Shown: in pieces, positions 35,274 through 48,381 of the stretch | How the letters are laid out: each line of letters starts with the position of its first letter | Numbering within the stretch: position 1 is the stretch's first letter | Source: Lantana camara | Taxonomy: Eukaryota > Streptophyta > Magnoliopsida > Lamiales > Verbenaceae | Assembly (NCBI GenBank): GCA_037501455.1 | Contig: CM074858.1 | Coordinates: 75,304,501 to 75,368,500, forward strand | Length of the DNA: 64,000 bases | Direction of reading: 5' to 3' | Notes under the pieces: model-generated | The model's database searches: none | Told to the model about the DNA's origin: nothing | Seen by the model: the letters and a program-made list of their open reading frames with translations, nothing else | Translations under genes and position numbers: made by a program

Positions 35274-35844
35274 TAACTAATAGAAGAGAAACCCACCTGT
35301 TACACGTTACCGAATAATACCAAGAAGAAAAGAAGGCTTGGAAGTAACCTATGAACCCGGCACGTCTCCGCCCTGGAGAAAACTGTAAAAGAATTGGCAC
35401 GGTGCAAACGTGAGACTCAAGTCTCTATATGAACCACATATGACGCACGACAATAATATGCACATGATATGAATGCATAAAAGATGATATTATGTCATGA
35501 ACACGTTCATGTGCACTATTAATGCATTTAAGCCATATAAACAAGCCATTCATTCGTTCAAGAAAGCGTTCATATTTATTCAAGTTCATAATTTCACATT
35601 TCATATCAACTCAATCAAAGAATTTCATATAACAATCATAACACCTACTATTTCACGTTTACAATTAGAAAATAGATAAACAAAAATGTTTAAGTCATGA
35701 TCAGAAATTAAATAACGCGAAATAGATAACAATTAAATTTTATAATTGAAATAAATTAATTAATTCATAACATATATAATTTAAACACAATTCTCATGTA
35801 AAATATATATTTATTATATATATTTCATGCACAAGTACAATATA

Positions 35845-35883
<39 letters not shown>

Positions 35884-35985
35884 ACACATGCACAAAATAT
35901 AATATACATATACATTAGTCATTATGCATGCATATCTAAGTTAACATACACTCACGTACTCATGCATGCAATATACATATTTTAC

Positions 35986-36032
<47 letters not shown>

Positions 36033-37094
36033 TCCATGCATTTATATGTAATATATTTATCTAATACATAATATACATATATACGAACACCAAGCATGAA
36101 TATATATATAATATATATACATGCACAAATATATGCACACACATCAAATATTACATATATATATATGTATATATACGTATATCATGCATATGTTTTATTA
36201 ATTTAAACCATGCACACTCAACAAACTCTAACATTCAAACATGTATTAATTAGTATATATATATATATATATATATGTTAAGTTGTTGTGCATGTGTGTT
36301 ACGTATACAATGATATTACATTATAAATCACACACACACATATATATATACTACCAGCAAAACACACGCATGCTATGTACATACACAAGCACAAAACAAA
36401 GAAATTACATGCACACATACAGGAAAATAAAGTTGCAGCAGTTAAGGAAATGAACTACAGTCTCCCTACCCCGGGCAAAAACCTAACACAACCTTCCCCG
36501 GCCGGGGAAGGAGATGCATAACGAATCTTCACAAAGTGTCCCCACCCGGGTACACATTTAGTCTAAAATCTCCCCGCCCGCGGAGATCAGCGCAGCAGGA
36601 AAAAGGAATAGCAGCAGTTCACGCAGAACAGGGAAGAAATGAAGGCAAAACAGGGGAGCACACTCTCAAGACTGCAATCCAACACTTAGGCAACAATTAT
36701 AGCAGCTAAAGCAAGAAAATGACGTAACAAACAAGGCACAACAGCAACAGCGAAACACACGTAGCAACAAACAAGGAATTCAGTCCCAAAGCTCCAAAAT
36801 TTTCAAGTTGCAGCCATGGTGGATCCATATACACGACTTATAACTCAAATTCAAGTCCATGAACAAGTAAAGGAAGTTAGAGTGGCATATTTCATGTATT
36901 AATCCTCAAGGAACTCGAAAATAAGGTCATGAATTCAAGAAATGAAAATTAAACCTAACTATTCATTCATGATTCAATTCTCAATCAAACATGGCTCAAA
37001 TTCAGAAAATTATGGATGAAAATGATCACATAAGCATATAGATATCAAATATAAGCTTACCCCTTGAAGATGATGGAAGAAAATAGAGATTGGA
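35274..37094 (-). mobile_element. LTR piece F, host of element E
   Basis: Interior of a minus-strand LTR related to E's. It has predicted middle exon 35382-35297 (TTTTACAG acceptor, AACAG|GTGGGT donor, with CTCCAGGGCGGAG), long TA/CA tracts at 35830-36350, palindromes at 36492-36585, and donor CTTCAAGGG|GTAAGC (GT at 37060-37059). It is interrupted at 37094 by E. Its outer end is beyond the window, and its left end was replaced by M. Confidence 0.7.
36492..36585 (-). repeat. Palindrome cluster of LTR F
   Basis: CCTTCCCCGGCCGGGGAAGG at 36492-36511 is a perfect 20-bp palindrome. GTCCCCACCCGGGTAC (36537) and CTCCCCGCCCGCGGAG (36570) follow. Confidence 0.85.
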
Positions 37095-37844
37095 TGTAGC
37101 ACCCCAACCGGAAAGGTGCCACATCCCCCGCACCGAGACCCGACCCGAATATGAAATGGACAATCCATACCCGAGCTAGATCACGGCGAACGGGGACTCA
37201 CTCACTCCTTAGGCTAGGTGGGAACTAAACCTTCGCAACCAAATCAAAAGAACAAGGATAAATGCCAAAGCAGAAGCATAACATATAATCTCGTAATACT
37301 TCAAGGTACCTAACGGTTTCAACTAGCACAATAACCTGTTCTCGAAAATTCGATCACAACATAATTCCATAATCACAATCATAGTTATACATATACCCAT
37401 TCTGGCAAATTCAATCAAGTTACAAGATGCAGATGAAATGACCCAAAACTTTAACCAATAGGCCTGACGATCTAGACTCCCCGCCTAGCGCTCCAACCTG
37501 CAAAGAAACTGAAAACAAACCGAGTTCAGTCTATACGAGACTGGTGGGTATAAAATGAGGCATAAATAGCGTATACAACAATATTTAACATTCACATGCA
37601 AGTTATAATCCCAAATGAGGGTTTTAGAGCAGTTCCCAAGTGGGTAAAATAAAAAAGTCATCAAAAGGGATTATAACGTTCATTTCCATTCTTTAGGTCT
37701 TTTGTGGCCCGGCGAGTGGGCGTGCATCAACTCCAACCAACACCATGTGTAATTCAATAATCATTCATTCATTAAATCGTTCATGCATATCATTCTTTGT
37801 GCACAATCAATCGATTCGATTCAATCGGTCATATACACCTTCTT

Positions 37845-38053
37845 CCTCTGGTTGATGGCCGGGTGATCGGCCCGAACCATCCAATCATTGACCAAAAGGG
37901 GTAACATGACTCCCCAGATGGCACTCAACTCCCTTTCCCCGCCAATCTCCTGACGAGGTCCGGTACCGCCGTTTAATAGTGGGACTAGTGTGAGGGTTTA
38001 CCGCCAGCCCTTGCCTCCTCGGGTCCCCACTCACACCAAGCCCCTGGGCCCCA
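37845..38053 (-). other. Conserved intron-2 block (E)
   Basis: Minus sense GGGGCCCAGGGGCTTGG ... GGCAAGGGCTGGCGG ... ACCCGG...; it is collinear with the block at 11359-11575 and 49520-49732. The 5' LTR copy is at about 44497-44706. Confidence 0.55.
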
Positions 38054-38236
38054 TTCAGTGCAATCAATCATTCATTCATTTCTCGCCAAAACATTTGGTG
38101 GGTTCATAAAAGAAGGGCTTTACTTTAAAACATTTACTCATCAAAACAACTCTATATACATATATATATTTTTGGCCGAAATCTTTACACGTTGGTAGTA
38201 TATAGGGTCATTTAACTAGATAGAAGAGAAACCCAC

Positions 38237-38321
38237 CTGTACGCATCTTACCGAACAAAACCAAGAAGGCAAGAAGACCCGAAAGTGTCCTATGAACCCG
38301 GCATCTCCGCCCTGGAGAAAA
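38237..38321 (-). other. Predicted LTR leader exon 2 (E)
   Basis: 85 nt on the minus strand between TTTTCACAG and TACAG|GTGGGT, containing CTCCAGGGCGGAG. The 5' LTR copy (44889-44973) keeps both borders. Confidence 0.5.
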
Positions 38322-39031
38322 CTGTGAAAAGATAATGTAACTTGTTCGTGAGATTCAAGACCCCAAACGAACCAAATATGACGCACGGCAATGCTATGAA
38401 TATGATATGAAGGTATAAGATATGATATCATGTCATAGAAACATTCTTGTGTACAATTAATGTCTTAAAGACATAAAAATGTTCAACGCATTCCTTTCGA
38501 GACTCATATAAAAATCATTTAGGTTCATCACTTCATAATCATACCAAATTAATCCAAGTAATTCAAATAATACGCTTAACCCATAGTACAATAGGTAAAC
38601 AATTCATATAAGCTATTAAAAGAAGTAAGATGCCACTTAGGATCCCCACATGAAGCATCAAGGCATACGTTTACCATTTAAATTCATTTAAGTTCATACC
38701 TCTCATAGATCAAGCCAATTCAATCCAAGAATTCCAAATAACAAGCATAACGCGTCATATAGTGTGTACACATATCATACAAGTCATAAAATAAAAGATA
38801 GCAAGCAATTAGGGTTCATCTTAGACGCAAAGGATCCATGCATGCATACATTAGGAGCATTAAAGACATATGAAGCCACAACTCGGAAAATAATTCACGA
38901 AAAATTATAAAACTTCATAACACACAAGTTCACACATTATATGACATGTAAATGAAGTGAAGGAACCAAAAACAATCCAATAACCCCATGCAAATGGGGT
39001 TTGAAAAACAAATTTTCATGCAGCCATGCAG

Positions 39032-39237
39032 GGGTCGCGGGAGCGACCCAAATTACTCATGAAATGGTCGCGGTCGCGACCTAATAAAATCCGAATTTTC
39101 ATGCAATTTTGTGCAATTAACGTGAGCAAATGTGTACAGTGGTCGCGGGCGCGACCTGAGAGAAATCAACGCAGCAACTGTGTGCATGTCGCGGCCGCGA
39201 CTGGTTTTGCACCAATCTCGATCGCGGCCGTGATCGG
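39032..39237 (-). repeat. GGTCGCG palindrome array of E (3' LTR)
   Basis: GGGTCGCGGGAGCGACCC (39032), GGTCGCGGTCGCGACC (39066), GGTCGCGGGCGCGACC (39141), GTCGCGGCCGCGAC (39188) and a GATCGCGGCCGTGATC unit (about 39220). The 5' LTR copy (45685-45925) has one more unit. Confidence 0.9.
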
Positions 39238-40025
39238 CCATATCCAGAACCAAAACGCCCGAAAAACAGAGCAGAACCAAACCAACCTCCTACCAACAAG
39301 TTCAGGTATGATGTGGATACATAAATGCAATATAACAACTCCATCTCAACATATAAACAAGCTTCCAAGGTGATCAAACGTGAGATGGAAGAATAGGTGA
39401 TCATTTCATACATTTTCTTCAAAATCTCATTAATGGCAACTCATGAAATACTTATCCCTCATAAAATACATGATCATGGATGTAAAGAGGAAGTTCAAAC
39501 AATCATATTCATGCTTGGAATCAACTTAAATCATCAAAGAATGAGAGAGATCATCATATTGGCATAAAACCTAACTATTTCTTCACATCCTCAAAATCCC
39601 ACCCATACATGCTCAAAATTGGGGATGCATAGCTTAAAATGATACATATTGAATGTATAATACAATCCTAAACTCACCTTGAAGGTTGGATGAAAGATGA
39701 AAGAGATTTGAGCTTGAATCTCCAAGGTTGGGCATGGTGACGGGAATGAACTGGAGCAGGGGTTGGGGCTAGTTTTTCTCTTGTTTGCTGAATGTATCTC
39801 GGTTGGGAGAGAGTGTGGTTAGATATTGGGTGTAACTAGGGTTCCATAGCTTCACCCATGGTTAATTTGGTCAAGGTTTGAGGGAGATATGTTGAAAATG
39901 GTTAAGGGTGGCCGATTTGCACTCGTTTCGGTTTTCGGTTGGATTTTGGGAGTCCAAATGATCTTAGTAAAATATGAGGTTAAATTTATTGAACCCTAAT
40001 ATTCGTTACGAGTTCAACGGAATTG

Positions 40026-40113
40026 ACGGAACTCGATTCCGAGTTCCCAAGCTCAAGATATCACATACGGAACCAAGGGTGCGCTAATTGCTCGTTAGCC
40101 CCGGTTTGGTTCC
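40026..40113 (-). other. Conserved LTR double-hairpin block (E copy)
   Basis: Minus sense GGAACCAAACC...TTGGTTCC, then GGAACTCGGAATCGAGTTCC, which pairs perfectly. The 5' LTR copy lies outside the window because C is inserted just before it. Confidence 0.7.
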
Positions 40114-40613
40114 ACTCATACCAAATTAATTTAAAATGCAATTAAACAAATCCAAAAACGTAAAACGAGCGTACGTACACATTCGCGACGCACATAACTA
40201 CAACATATCAAATTTCCACCAAATTTCGAATTCATTTCGTATAGTAATGACGCGCAACTTGTCACGTGAATGCAAATCGTTCAAGAATTTATATATTTCC
40301 AATATTCAACTAAAATTAAGTATCCATTTAAAGTATTTAATAAAATTATAACAAATTCATATAATGGAAAATTGATGAAAGTAACCATTAATAATTAGCA
40401 AAGGCGATTAATTAAACAATTACATAATTTAAACGCGAAATTACGGAGCACACAAGTTATTCATATAAATTCCAATTTTAATATTGCATATAATTAAATT
40501 ACTCACTTATTTAACAATTTAAACAATGAAAATTAATTATAAAAACACTGAAAGCCAATTAATTTGCGCAAATTAGTAAACACATATGTCATTTTAAAAA
40601 TACCGAAAAATCG

Positions 40614-40630
40614 AATCTCAGCCCCTTAAA
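40614..40630 (-). promoter_or_regulatory. Polypurine tract of E
   Basis: Minus sense TTTTTAAGGGGCTGAGATT adjoining the LTR start. It corresponds to TTTTAAGGGGGAGAGATT in element C. Confidence 0.75.
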
Positions 40631-40671
40631 AAGAATCTGTCCTCGGATTCACTACTCAACCAACAAATAAT

Positions 40672-40805
40672 GAGAGATTCCCCGTCTCTCGCAAACAACA
40701 CGGAGAGAGACCCGTCTCTCACGAACAACAATGAGAGAGCCCCGTCTCTCGAGCAACAATAAGAGAACCCCGTCTCTTACAAGCAAAGAGAGCACCCCAT
40801 CTCTC
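40672..40805 (-). repeat. Five-hairpin array upstream of the polypurine tract (E)
   Basis: Five units start at 40672, 40703, 40733, 40761 and 40788 (plus coordinates). In RNA sense each is a 5-6 bp stem around a 6-7 nt loop: GAGAGACGGGGAATCTCTC, GAGAGACGGGTCTCTCTC, GAGAGACGGGGCTCTCTC, AAGAGACGGGGTTCTCTT and GAGAGATGGGGTGCTCTC. The fourth is identical to unit 5 of the array in D (53872). Spacers are 9-13 nt. The array ends 58 nt from the LTR. Confidence 0.9.
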
Positions 40806-43726
40806 AAACAAAATAAAAAGCAAGGAAGCCTCCAATACTCCCAAGCCACACAGCGCAAGATCATAATTAAAATCACATAAGGCACTCGAAGCAGGTAACA
40901 AATATCATTCACGTTGACTATCAAACACTTCAAGTAAATTGAACATGACAAGAGATCAAAGTACATAACATAGAAATTATTTAAATTAAATTTGTATGAA
41001 TGCATGTGTCATGGATGCTACAAGTACCGTTCACCTTAGTTGCATAATTTAGAGCTATGAGTTTGTTATCCACTGTATGGTCTGTCCCGGGAGTGAACTC
41101 AGTGCTTGACTTGTCTTTAAACCCTTCAGTGTACCCCAACGAAGTAACGATAGATCCTCTTCGAATTGTATTCTTGATTCCCTTCGGATTTTTACTACTT
41201 CTAATCCTCTTTGAAATTTCATCATTTCCATAACCTTTATTCAACCAACCCAACTCTTTTCTGACTAACCGAGCTTGACTTCCCCGAATACCCTTAAATC
41301 CTCCGCCTCAAAATCAGATCCCTAGCTATCTCTCTATCCGTATAAAGCCTAACATACCATTGAAAGCAGCTATCCTTGGCGTCCTTAAAAGTTTATTCCC
41401 GACCTTAATAAGTATATCACCCAAATCTTTCCTATCTTCCGTTCAATTTACCCCTTTTTACTTTCTTTAAGCCTTTAAGGTGAATTTTAGCATTCGGTCC
41501 CTGCAATTCTTTACTCGAAAATATGATGTCCCTGACGATTCCAGAAATTGAATTGAACTTCCCCATGTTCATCCGTGTTGGTTCTGTTTCTTCTTAAATC
41601 TCCTTCTAAACTCCTGGAATCAAACTTCATTAACAATATACTTTTCCATGAGAAATTGGAGTCAGTTTCCTCTTAACAATTCAACTTAGAAATTTTCTTT
41701 AACCTCCTTCATATCTCCTTGGTCTTCAACTCGACTTTCATACACAAAACAATTGAACGATCTATCTTCTCCACTCCTCGTGAAACTTTCAGCCACAATT
41801 TGGTGACCTAACTCTCTTTTACTGATCACCCCATAGAGTTGTCTTATTCATCTTCGCTTGCCAACATAAAAATCCCGGATCTTCCTTAATTATATTTCTG
41901 TTATTCTTATTCCTTCGGTTCCGATTTCAAATTTCGTATTCACCTCCTAGTCGTGCTCACCCCCTTAAAAATTTCTGTCGTTATACATCGGACTCCATCG
42001 AACTTTCCTTCCTCAGAATTCTTGATGGAAGTTTCATTGGGAAGGGTTTTAAATAAGATAACAACCCATAGTCTTGGCTTTTCCCACTTCTTCTTTACCG
42101 CTATTAATATTCAAAACCCATTTTTTTTTTCTTGGTTGATCCGTACACCCCAAAGCCAACGATAGTTTCGCTTCTCTTTCTGAATCCCAGTTCCATCAAC
42201 CTGCCCCTTATTTGAATTTCTTTACTTTCTCCAACGTCACCCACCTATGCAACTCCATTATTTCTTTTCATCCACATTCGGAGGTGACTCGGTTAAAATG
42301 ATACTTGATGGGTGAGATGAAGGAGCTTCCTATCAAATAGACACTAAAATGCATGTCGGGTTAATATGCCGATGCATGTGGTACAATTACGACAGTTAGA
42401 TATGCAGCGCATTAGAGCAACGAAATCAATTAGAAATATACGCACGAACATAAATAAGGAAGAATAAATACTTGATGCGGAGTATGGTGCACGTGCTATG
42501 AATGTTTTGGAACCTGTCACCAAGGTGGTAAGTTGTTAGCTCGGTAGTTTTTCCTCGTTCCTCCAATCACGAGGTTACTTTGGCTTGCTGCTCATGCTTC
42601 GTTTTTCCCACGGTCTTCAAGATTTCTAAGAATCCTTGTGCATCAATTTGTACCCTCCATGATCCGGGATTCCAATTTCTTGATCACAAATGCTTCTACG
42701 TCCACGGGGTTGACATCCAAATTTCTCCTCGAACATTAACCCCTACCTCTAGTCATTACCTTGATCAAAATTTCAGTGATCATCTTTTATGAGTTTCAAT
42801 TGGTGTATTGAACTTGTTTTCCAATTGATTCTACTTGAACGCATGATTTTCTTCCAAAGAATCTTTGCCTTTCTTTACCGTTTCCATTTGTTGCTCCATA
42901 TTTTCCAATTCACCCTCCACACGACAATTCAGCTTGGATTTGGAAAAACAAACTCAAATCTTGTCCGTAGTATTGTCACTTTCCAGACTCGTTTTCCATT
43001 TTCATCGAAAACCAAGGCATCGAAATCCAACTCTTCCCGGTCTTAACCTCCAAACTCAATTCCTAACCACTAGGCTTGTTTAGCAATCCTTCTTGACCCC
43101 TTGGCCTACCGGACCCATTTTAACTTGACTCTTCTCCATTCTCGGCACCTCTTCAATGGTTCGACCCCTAAACCAAATACCTTCATGGTTCATTTACTCC
43201 GTTCCTTAGATTAAACAATTCCGTTGAATTCAATTATAGTACCCAATGTAAGAGAGCCACATATGTCCATCTTCAGAGTCATAAATATTCCTCGATCAAC
43301 TCTTATTTCTTCAAGTGTCCCTCTATAGTTGCATCTCTAAAGTCGAACTTCCATTCTAGTTCCTAACCGTTGAAATCTAACTCGATCCATGAAGACCACG
43401 CATCTCGAATTCTCTGTATCTCAAAAAGAACTTGCAATAAGGCGTTGTTAGCATGATACTTGGCCGTGGTTTGATAATACCTTCATAACCTGTAATTCAT
43501 AACTTATTCCAAGGATATATGCATGCGATTAGTGCATGCTCATGGCACATTTTAACACAAAAAGCACTGATCCAATACAGAGATGCAGCAGATAAGTCAA
43601 CAAGTCTCAGAAAGCAAAGCAATTCATATTCAAGATCAATGCAATACACACATGGTCACATAGTTCCTAAGCCGTGCGACCTAGACTGACTCAATCACGA
43701 CACGAGAACACCGGTTTTGCAACCGG

Positions 43727-43738
43727 GCTCTGATACCA
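43727..43738 (-). promoter_or_regulatory. Primer-binding site of E
   Basis: Minus sense TGGTATCAGAGC, 8 bp from the LTR end at 43747. Confidence 0.92.
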
Positions 43739-43746
43739 CTTAAGGA

Positions 43747-46657
43747 TGTAGCACCCCAACCGGAAAGGTGCCACATCCCCCGCACCGAGACCCGACCCGA
43801 ATATGAAATGGACAATCCATACCCGAGCTAGATCACGGCGAACGGGGACTCACTCACTCCTTAGGCTAGGCGGGAACTAAACATTCGCAACCAATTCAAA
43901 AGAACAAGGATAAATGCCAAAGCAGAAGCATAACATATAATCTCGTAATACTTCAAGGCACCTAACGGTTTCAACTAGCACAATAACCTGTTCTCGAAAA
44001 TTCGATCATAACATAATTCCATAATCACAATCATAGTTATACATATACCCATTCTGGCAAATTCAATCAAGTTACAAGATGCAGATGAAATGACCCAAAA
44101 CTTTAACCAATAGACCTGACGATCTAGACTCCCCGCCTAGCACTCCAACCTGCAAAGAAATTGAAAACAAACCGGGTTCAGTCTATACAAGACTGGTGGG
44201 TATAAAATGAGGCATAAACAGCGTATACAACAATATTTAACATTCACATGCAAGTTATAATCCCAAATGAGGGTTTTAGAGCAGTTCCCAAGTGGGTAAA
44301 ATAAAGAAGTCATCAAAAGGGATTATAACGTTCATTTCCATTCTTTAGGTCTTTTGTGGCCCGGCGAGTGGGCGTGCATCAACTCCAACCAACACCATGT
44401 GTAATTCAATAATCATTCATTCATTAAATCGTTCATGCATATCATTCTTTGTGCACAATCAATCGATTCGATTCAATCGGTCATATACACCTTCTTCCTC
44501 CGGTTGATGGCCGGGTGATCGGCCCGAACCATCCAATCATTGACCAAAAGGGGTAACATGACTCCCCAGATGGCACTCAACTCCCTTTCCCTGCCAATCT
44601 CCTGACGAGGTCCGGTACCGCCGTTCAATAGTGGGACTAGTGTGAGGGTTTACCGTCAGCCCTTGCCTCCTCGGGTCCCCACTCACACCAAGCCCCTGGA
44701 CCCCATTCAGCGCAATCAATCATTCATTCATATCTCGCCAAAACATTTGGTGGGTTCATAAAAGAAGGGCTTTACTTTAAAACATTTACTCATCAAAACA
44801 ACTCTATATACATATATATATTTTTGGCCGAAATCTTTACACGTTGGTAGTATATAGGGTCATTTAACTAGATAGAAGAGAAACCCACCTGTACGCATCT
44901 TACCGAACAAAACCAAGAAGGCAAGAAGACCCGAAAGTGTCCTATGAACCCGGCATCTCCGCCCTGGAGAAGACTGTGCAAAAGACAATGTAACTTGTTC
45001 GTGAGACTCAAGACCCCAAATGAACCAAATATGACGCACGGCAATGCTATGAATATGATATGAAGGTATAAGATATGATATCATGTCATAGAAATATTCT
45101 TCTGTACAATTAATGTCTTAAAGACATATAAATGTTCAACGTATTCCTTTCGAGACTCATATAAAAATCATTTAGGTTCATCACTTCATAATCATACCAA
45201 ATTAATCCAAGTAATTCAAATAATACGCTTAACCCATAGTACAATAGGTAAAAAATTCATATAAGCTATTAAAAGAAGTAAGATGCCACTTAGGATCCCC
45301 ACATGAAGCATCAAGGCATACGTTTACCATTTAAATTCATTTAAGTTCATACCTCTCATAGATCAAGCCAATTCAATCCAAGAATTCCAAATAACAAGCA
45401 TAACGCGTCATATATTGTGTACACATATCATACAAGTCATAAAATAAAAGATAGCAATCAATTAGGGTTCATCTTAGACGCAAAGGATCCATGCATGCAT
45501 ACATTAGGAGCATTAAAGACATATGAAGCCACAACTCGGAAAATAATTCACGAAAAATTATAAAACTTCATAACACACAAGTTCACACATTATATGACAT
45601 GTTAATGAAGTGAAGGAACCAAAAACAATCCAATAAACCCATGCAAATGGGGTTTGAAAAACAAATTTTCATGCAGCCATGCAGGGGTCGCGGGCGCGAC
45701 CCAAATTACTCATGAAATGGTCGCGGTCGCGACCTAATAAAATCCGAATTTTCATGCAATTTTGTGCAATTAACGTGAGCAAATGTGTACAGTGGTCGCG
45801 GGCGCGACCTGAAATGCAAAGGATTCAGGTCGCGGGCGCGACCTGAGAGAAGTCAACGCAGCAACTGTGTGCATGTCGCGGCCGCGACTGGTTTTGCACC
45901 AATCGCGATCGCGGCCGCGACCGGCCATATCCAGAACCTAAACGCCCGAAAAACAGAGCAGAACCAAACCAACCTCCTACCCACAAGTTCAGGTATGATA
46001 TGGATACATAAATGCAATATAACAACTCCATCTCAACATATAAACAAGCTTCCAAGGTGATCAAACGTGAGATGGAAGAATAGGTGATCATTTCATACAT
46101 TTTCATCAAAATCTCATTAATGGCAACTCATGAAATACTTATTCCCCATAAAATACATGATCATGGATGTAAAGAGGAAGTTCAAACAATCATATTCATG
46201 CTTGGAATCAACTTAAATCATCAAAGAATGAGAGAGATCATCATATTGGCATAAAACCTAACTATTTCTTCACATCCTCAAAATCCCACCCATACATGCT
46301 CAAAATTGGGGATGCATAGCTTAAAATGATACATGTTGAATGTAAAATACAATCCTCAACTCACCTTGAAGGTTTGATGAAAGATGAAAGAGATTTGAGC
46401 TTGAATCTCCAAGGTTGGGCATGGTGACGGGAATGAACTGGAGCAGGGGTTGGGGCTGGTTTTTCTCTTGTTTTCTGAATGTATCTCGATTGGGAGAGAG
46501 TGTGTTTAGATAGTGGGTGTAACTAGGGTTCCATAGCTTCCAACCATGGTTAATTTGGTCAAGGTTTGAGGGAGAAATGTTGAAAATGGTTAAGGGTGGC
46601 CGATTTGCACTCGTTTCGGTTTTCGGTTGGATTTCGGGAGTCCAAATGATCTTAGTA
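43747..46657 (-). mobile_element. 5' LTR of E (part within window)
   Basis: TGTAGCACCCCAACCGG rightward; collinear with 37095-39969. It is interrupted after GATCTTAGTA by element C. It has an extra unit of about 34 bp (about 45810-45843) containing one more GGTCGCGGGCGCGACC palindrome than the 3' LTR. Confidence 0.88.
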
Positions 46658-47281
46658 TGTAACGCCCCGATTTTTCGGACGTAAAGGTAGGACGTACGTG
46701 TTTACCTAATTTCGCGAATTAATTGTTTTTACGTGTTTTATATTTAATTTTATTATAATTGTTATAATTTTATTATATTATATTATAATATTTTATTTTA
46801 ATATTATTAATTATATATATATATATATATATTTCGCATTATATATATATATATGTTTAATTACTATATTATTAATTTAATGATTATACTAATTATATGT
46901 TACATTAATTAATCATGTTTTAATTAATTAATTGATTATTTATATATATATATATATATTTATACGTACAATATAAATTATGCATGAAGATTTTATTTAT
47001 GCATGCAAATTAATATATTTATGCATGGGAATTAAATATGCATGAATTTCATTTCATTTTTGCATGAATTTGGTTGAATTGTGCATGGGAATTTTATGAT
47101 TTATGCATGAATTGTATGATTGAGTTTGTTCGTTTATTTTGTGCTTCGTTCTCTTATGAAATGATATTGAAATGCCACGATTTTCTAATATGTTGTACAT
47201 ATATGTGTTATGAACATGATTTTATGCTCAAATTATGTTTTTGAATTTATTTGTTGTGTTAACGAATTAAATTTTAATTGA

Positions 47282-47370
47282 GGAACCAAAACGGGAGCTA
47301 ATGAGCACTTAGCGTACCCTTGGCTCCGAATTTAATATATTGAGCTCGGGAACTCGGATTCGAGTTCCGT
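47282..47370 (+). other. Conserved LTR double-hairpin block (C copy)
   Basis: GGAACCAA...TTGGCTCC, then GGAACTCGGATTCGAGTTCC. The second copy in this element is at 61326-61414. Confidence 0.7.
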
Positions 47371-48381
47371 CAACTCCGCTGAACTTATAACAAAAATTTG
47401 AGTTTAGTACACTTAGCCTCATATTTTTCTTAAGTCATTTGAAACTCCGAAATCCAACCGAAAAACGAAACGGAGACCAACTTGACCTTGTTGCACTAAA
47501 TCAGCCATATCTTGAGCAAACCATAACCAAATTAACCATGGTTTGATTCTTTGAAACCCTAACTCAACCCTCTATCATGACATAACCAGCCTTGACCGAG
47601 ATTATCCTCACACAAGCCCCAAAACTCGGCCAAAGCTCCTGTTCCTCATTCCAGTCCCGAAACCCTTCATCCCTTGGAGATTTTGGAGCTCAAATCTCAT
47701 CCAAACTTCAACCAATCATCAAGGTAAGTTAAGGGTTGTATTGTATGTTTAATTCTGATCATTTTCATCCTTCCATTCATGATTTTGAGCATGGTTTCAT
47801 GATTTTCTGGGCTTTTACCGAAAATAAAGGATTTTGGGCAAAATGTTGATCTTCTTCGTTTTTCAATGATTTTGATTGATTCCAAGCCTGAGATTAATTG
47901 ATTTAGCATCCTCATAACATTTATGATCTTTGATTTCATGGTTGTTGAAATATTTATGAGATATCACTTATGAAATTTTGAGAAAATCCCACATGTTTGT
48001 CACGTATGGCTTCCTTCTTGTGTGAGTTTGTTTGGGACTAAATCTTGGGTTGGTTTCATGTTATTTTGCTGCACAATTGTTGGCTTTTTGGACCTGATCT
48101 GAGTTGTTTGAGCTGTGAGCAAGCATGCTCTGTTTTTCCTCCAGTTTTGATCGGTTTTGGGCTTGGAGTTCGCTGTCAAACTGTTGTCAATTCCTTCTTC
48201 CTTTTTGTTGTCTCTTTCATGGATTCTTGGGTGTATTTAACTGAGTCTTTTATAGCTTTTCATGCATGATTTTGTTGCCTTTCTTGCTCGTACATGGCTG
48301 CCTTTTTCCTGCTCTGTTTCTGCGCATTTTGCTGTACGAAACAGAGGCTGTTGTTGCTGCGTCACGGGCGTGCTGTTTCTG

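Larger units (their letters stand above)
37095..40613 (-). mobile_element. 3' LTR of E
   Basis: Ends TGTAGCACCCCAACCGG at 37095. The LTR start (40613, minus) reads CGATTTTTCGG directly after the purine tract: the first bases GTAACGCCC expected from other copies are missing, a 9-bp terminal deletion. In minus order it carries the double-hairpin block, donor TTCAAG|GTGAGT (GT at 39677-39676), palindromes, middle exon 38321-38237, conserved block 38053-37845, CAGTCT...AGACTG hairpin (about 37540), and acceptor CTTTGCAG|G (AG at 37499-37498). Confidence 0.85.
40614..43746 (-). mobile_element. Non-coding interior of E
   Basis: About 3.1 kb without gag, protease, RT or integrase motifs in any frame. 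It aligns in patches with the interior of A (2048-4663). It holds two direct copies of a GCACGTGC(T/C)ATGAATG...CACC-like motif (about 41000 and 42488), as A does (about 2170 and 3412). The pre-PPT hairpin array lies at its 3' end. The short minus frame 40981-41253 resembles nothing I know. Confidence 0.7.
37095..46657 (-). mobile_element. Element E: LARD-like non-coding retrotransposon (5' LTR cut by C)
   Basis: Minus-strand element: 5' LTR from 43747 rightward (interrupted at 46657 by C; the rest lies beyond the window), PBS 43727-43738, non-coding interior of about 3.1 kb, polypurine tract, 3' LTR 37095-40613 (about 3.5 kb). No gag or pol frame exists. Long LTRs plus a multi-kilobase non-coding interior match the Large Retrotransposon Derivative class. 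By eye the two LTRs differ by about 1.5-2% plus a palindrome-unit indel. It is inserted in LTR F. Confidence 0.8.
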
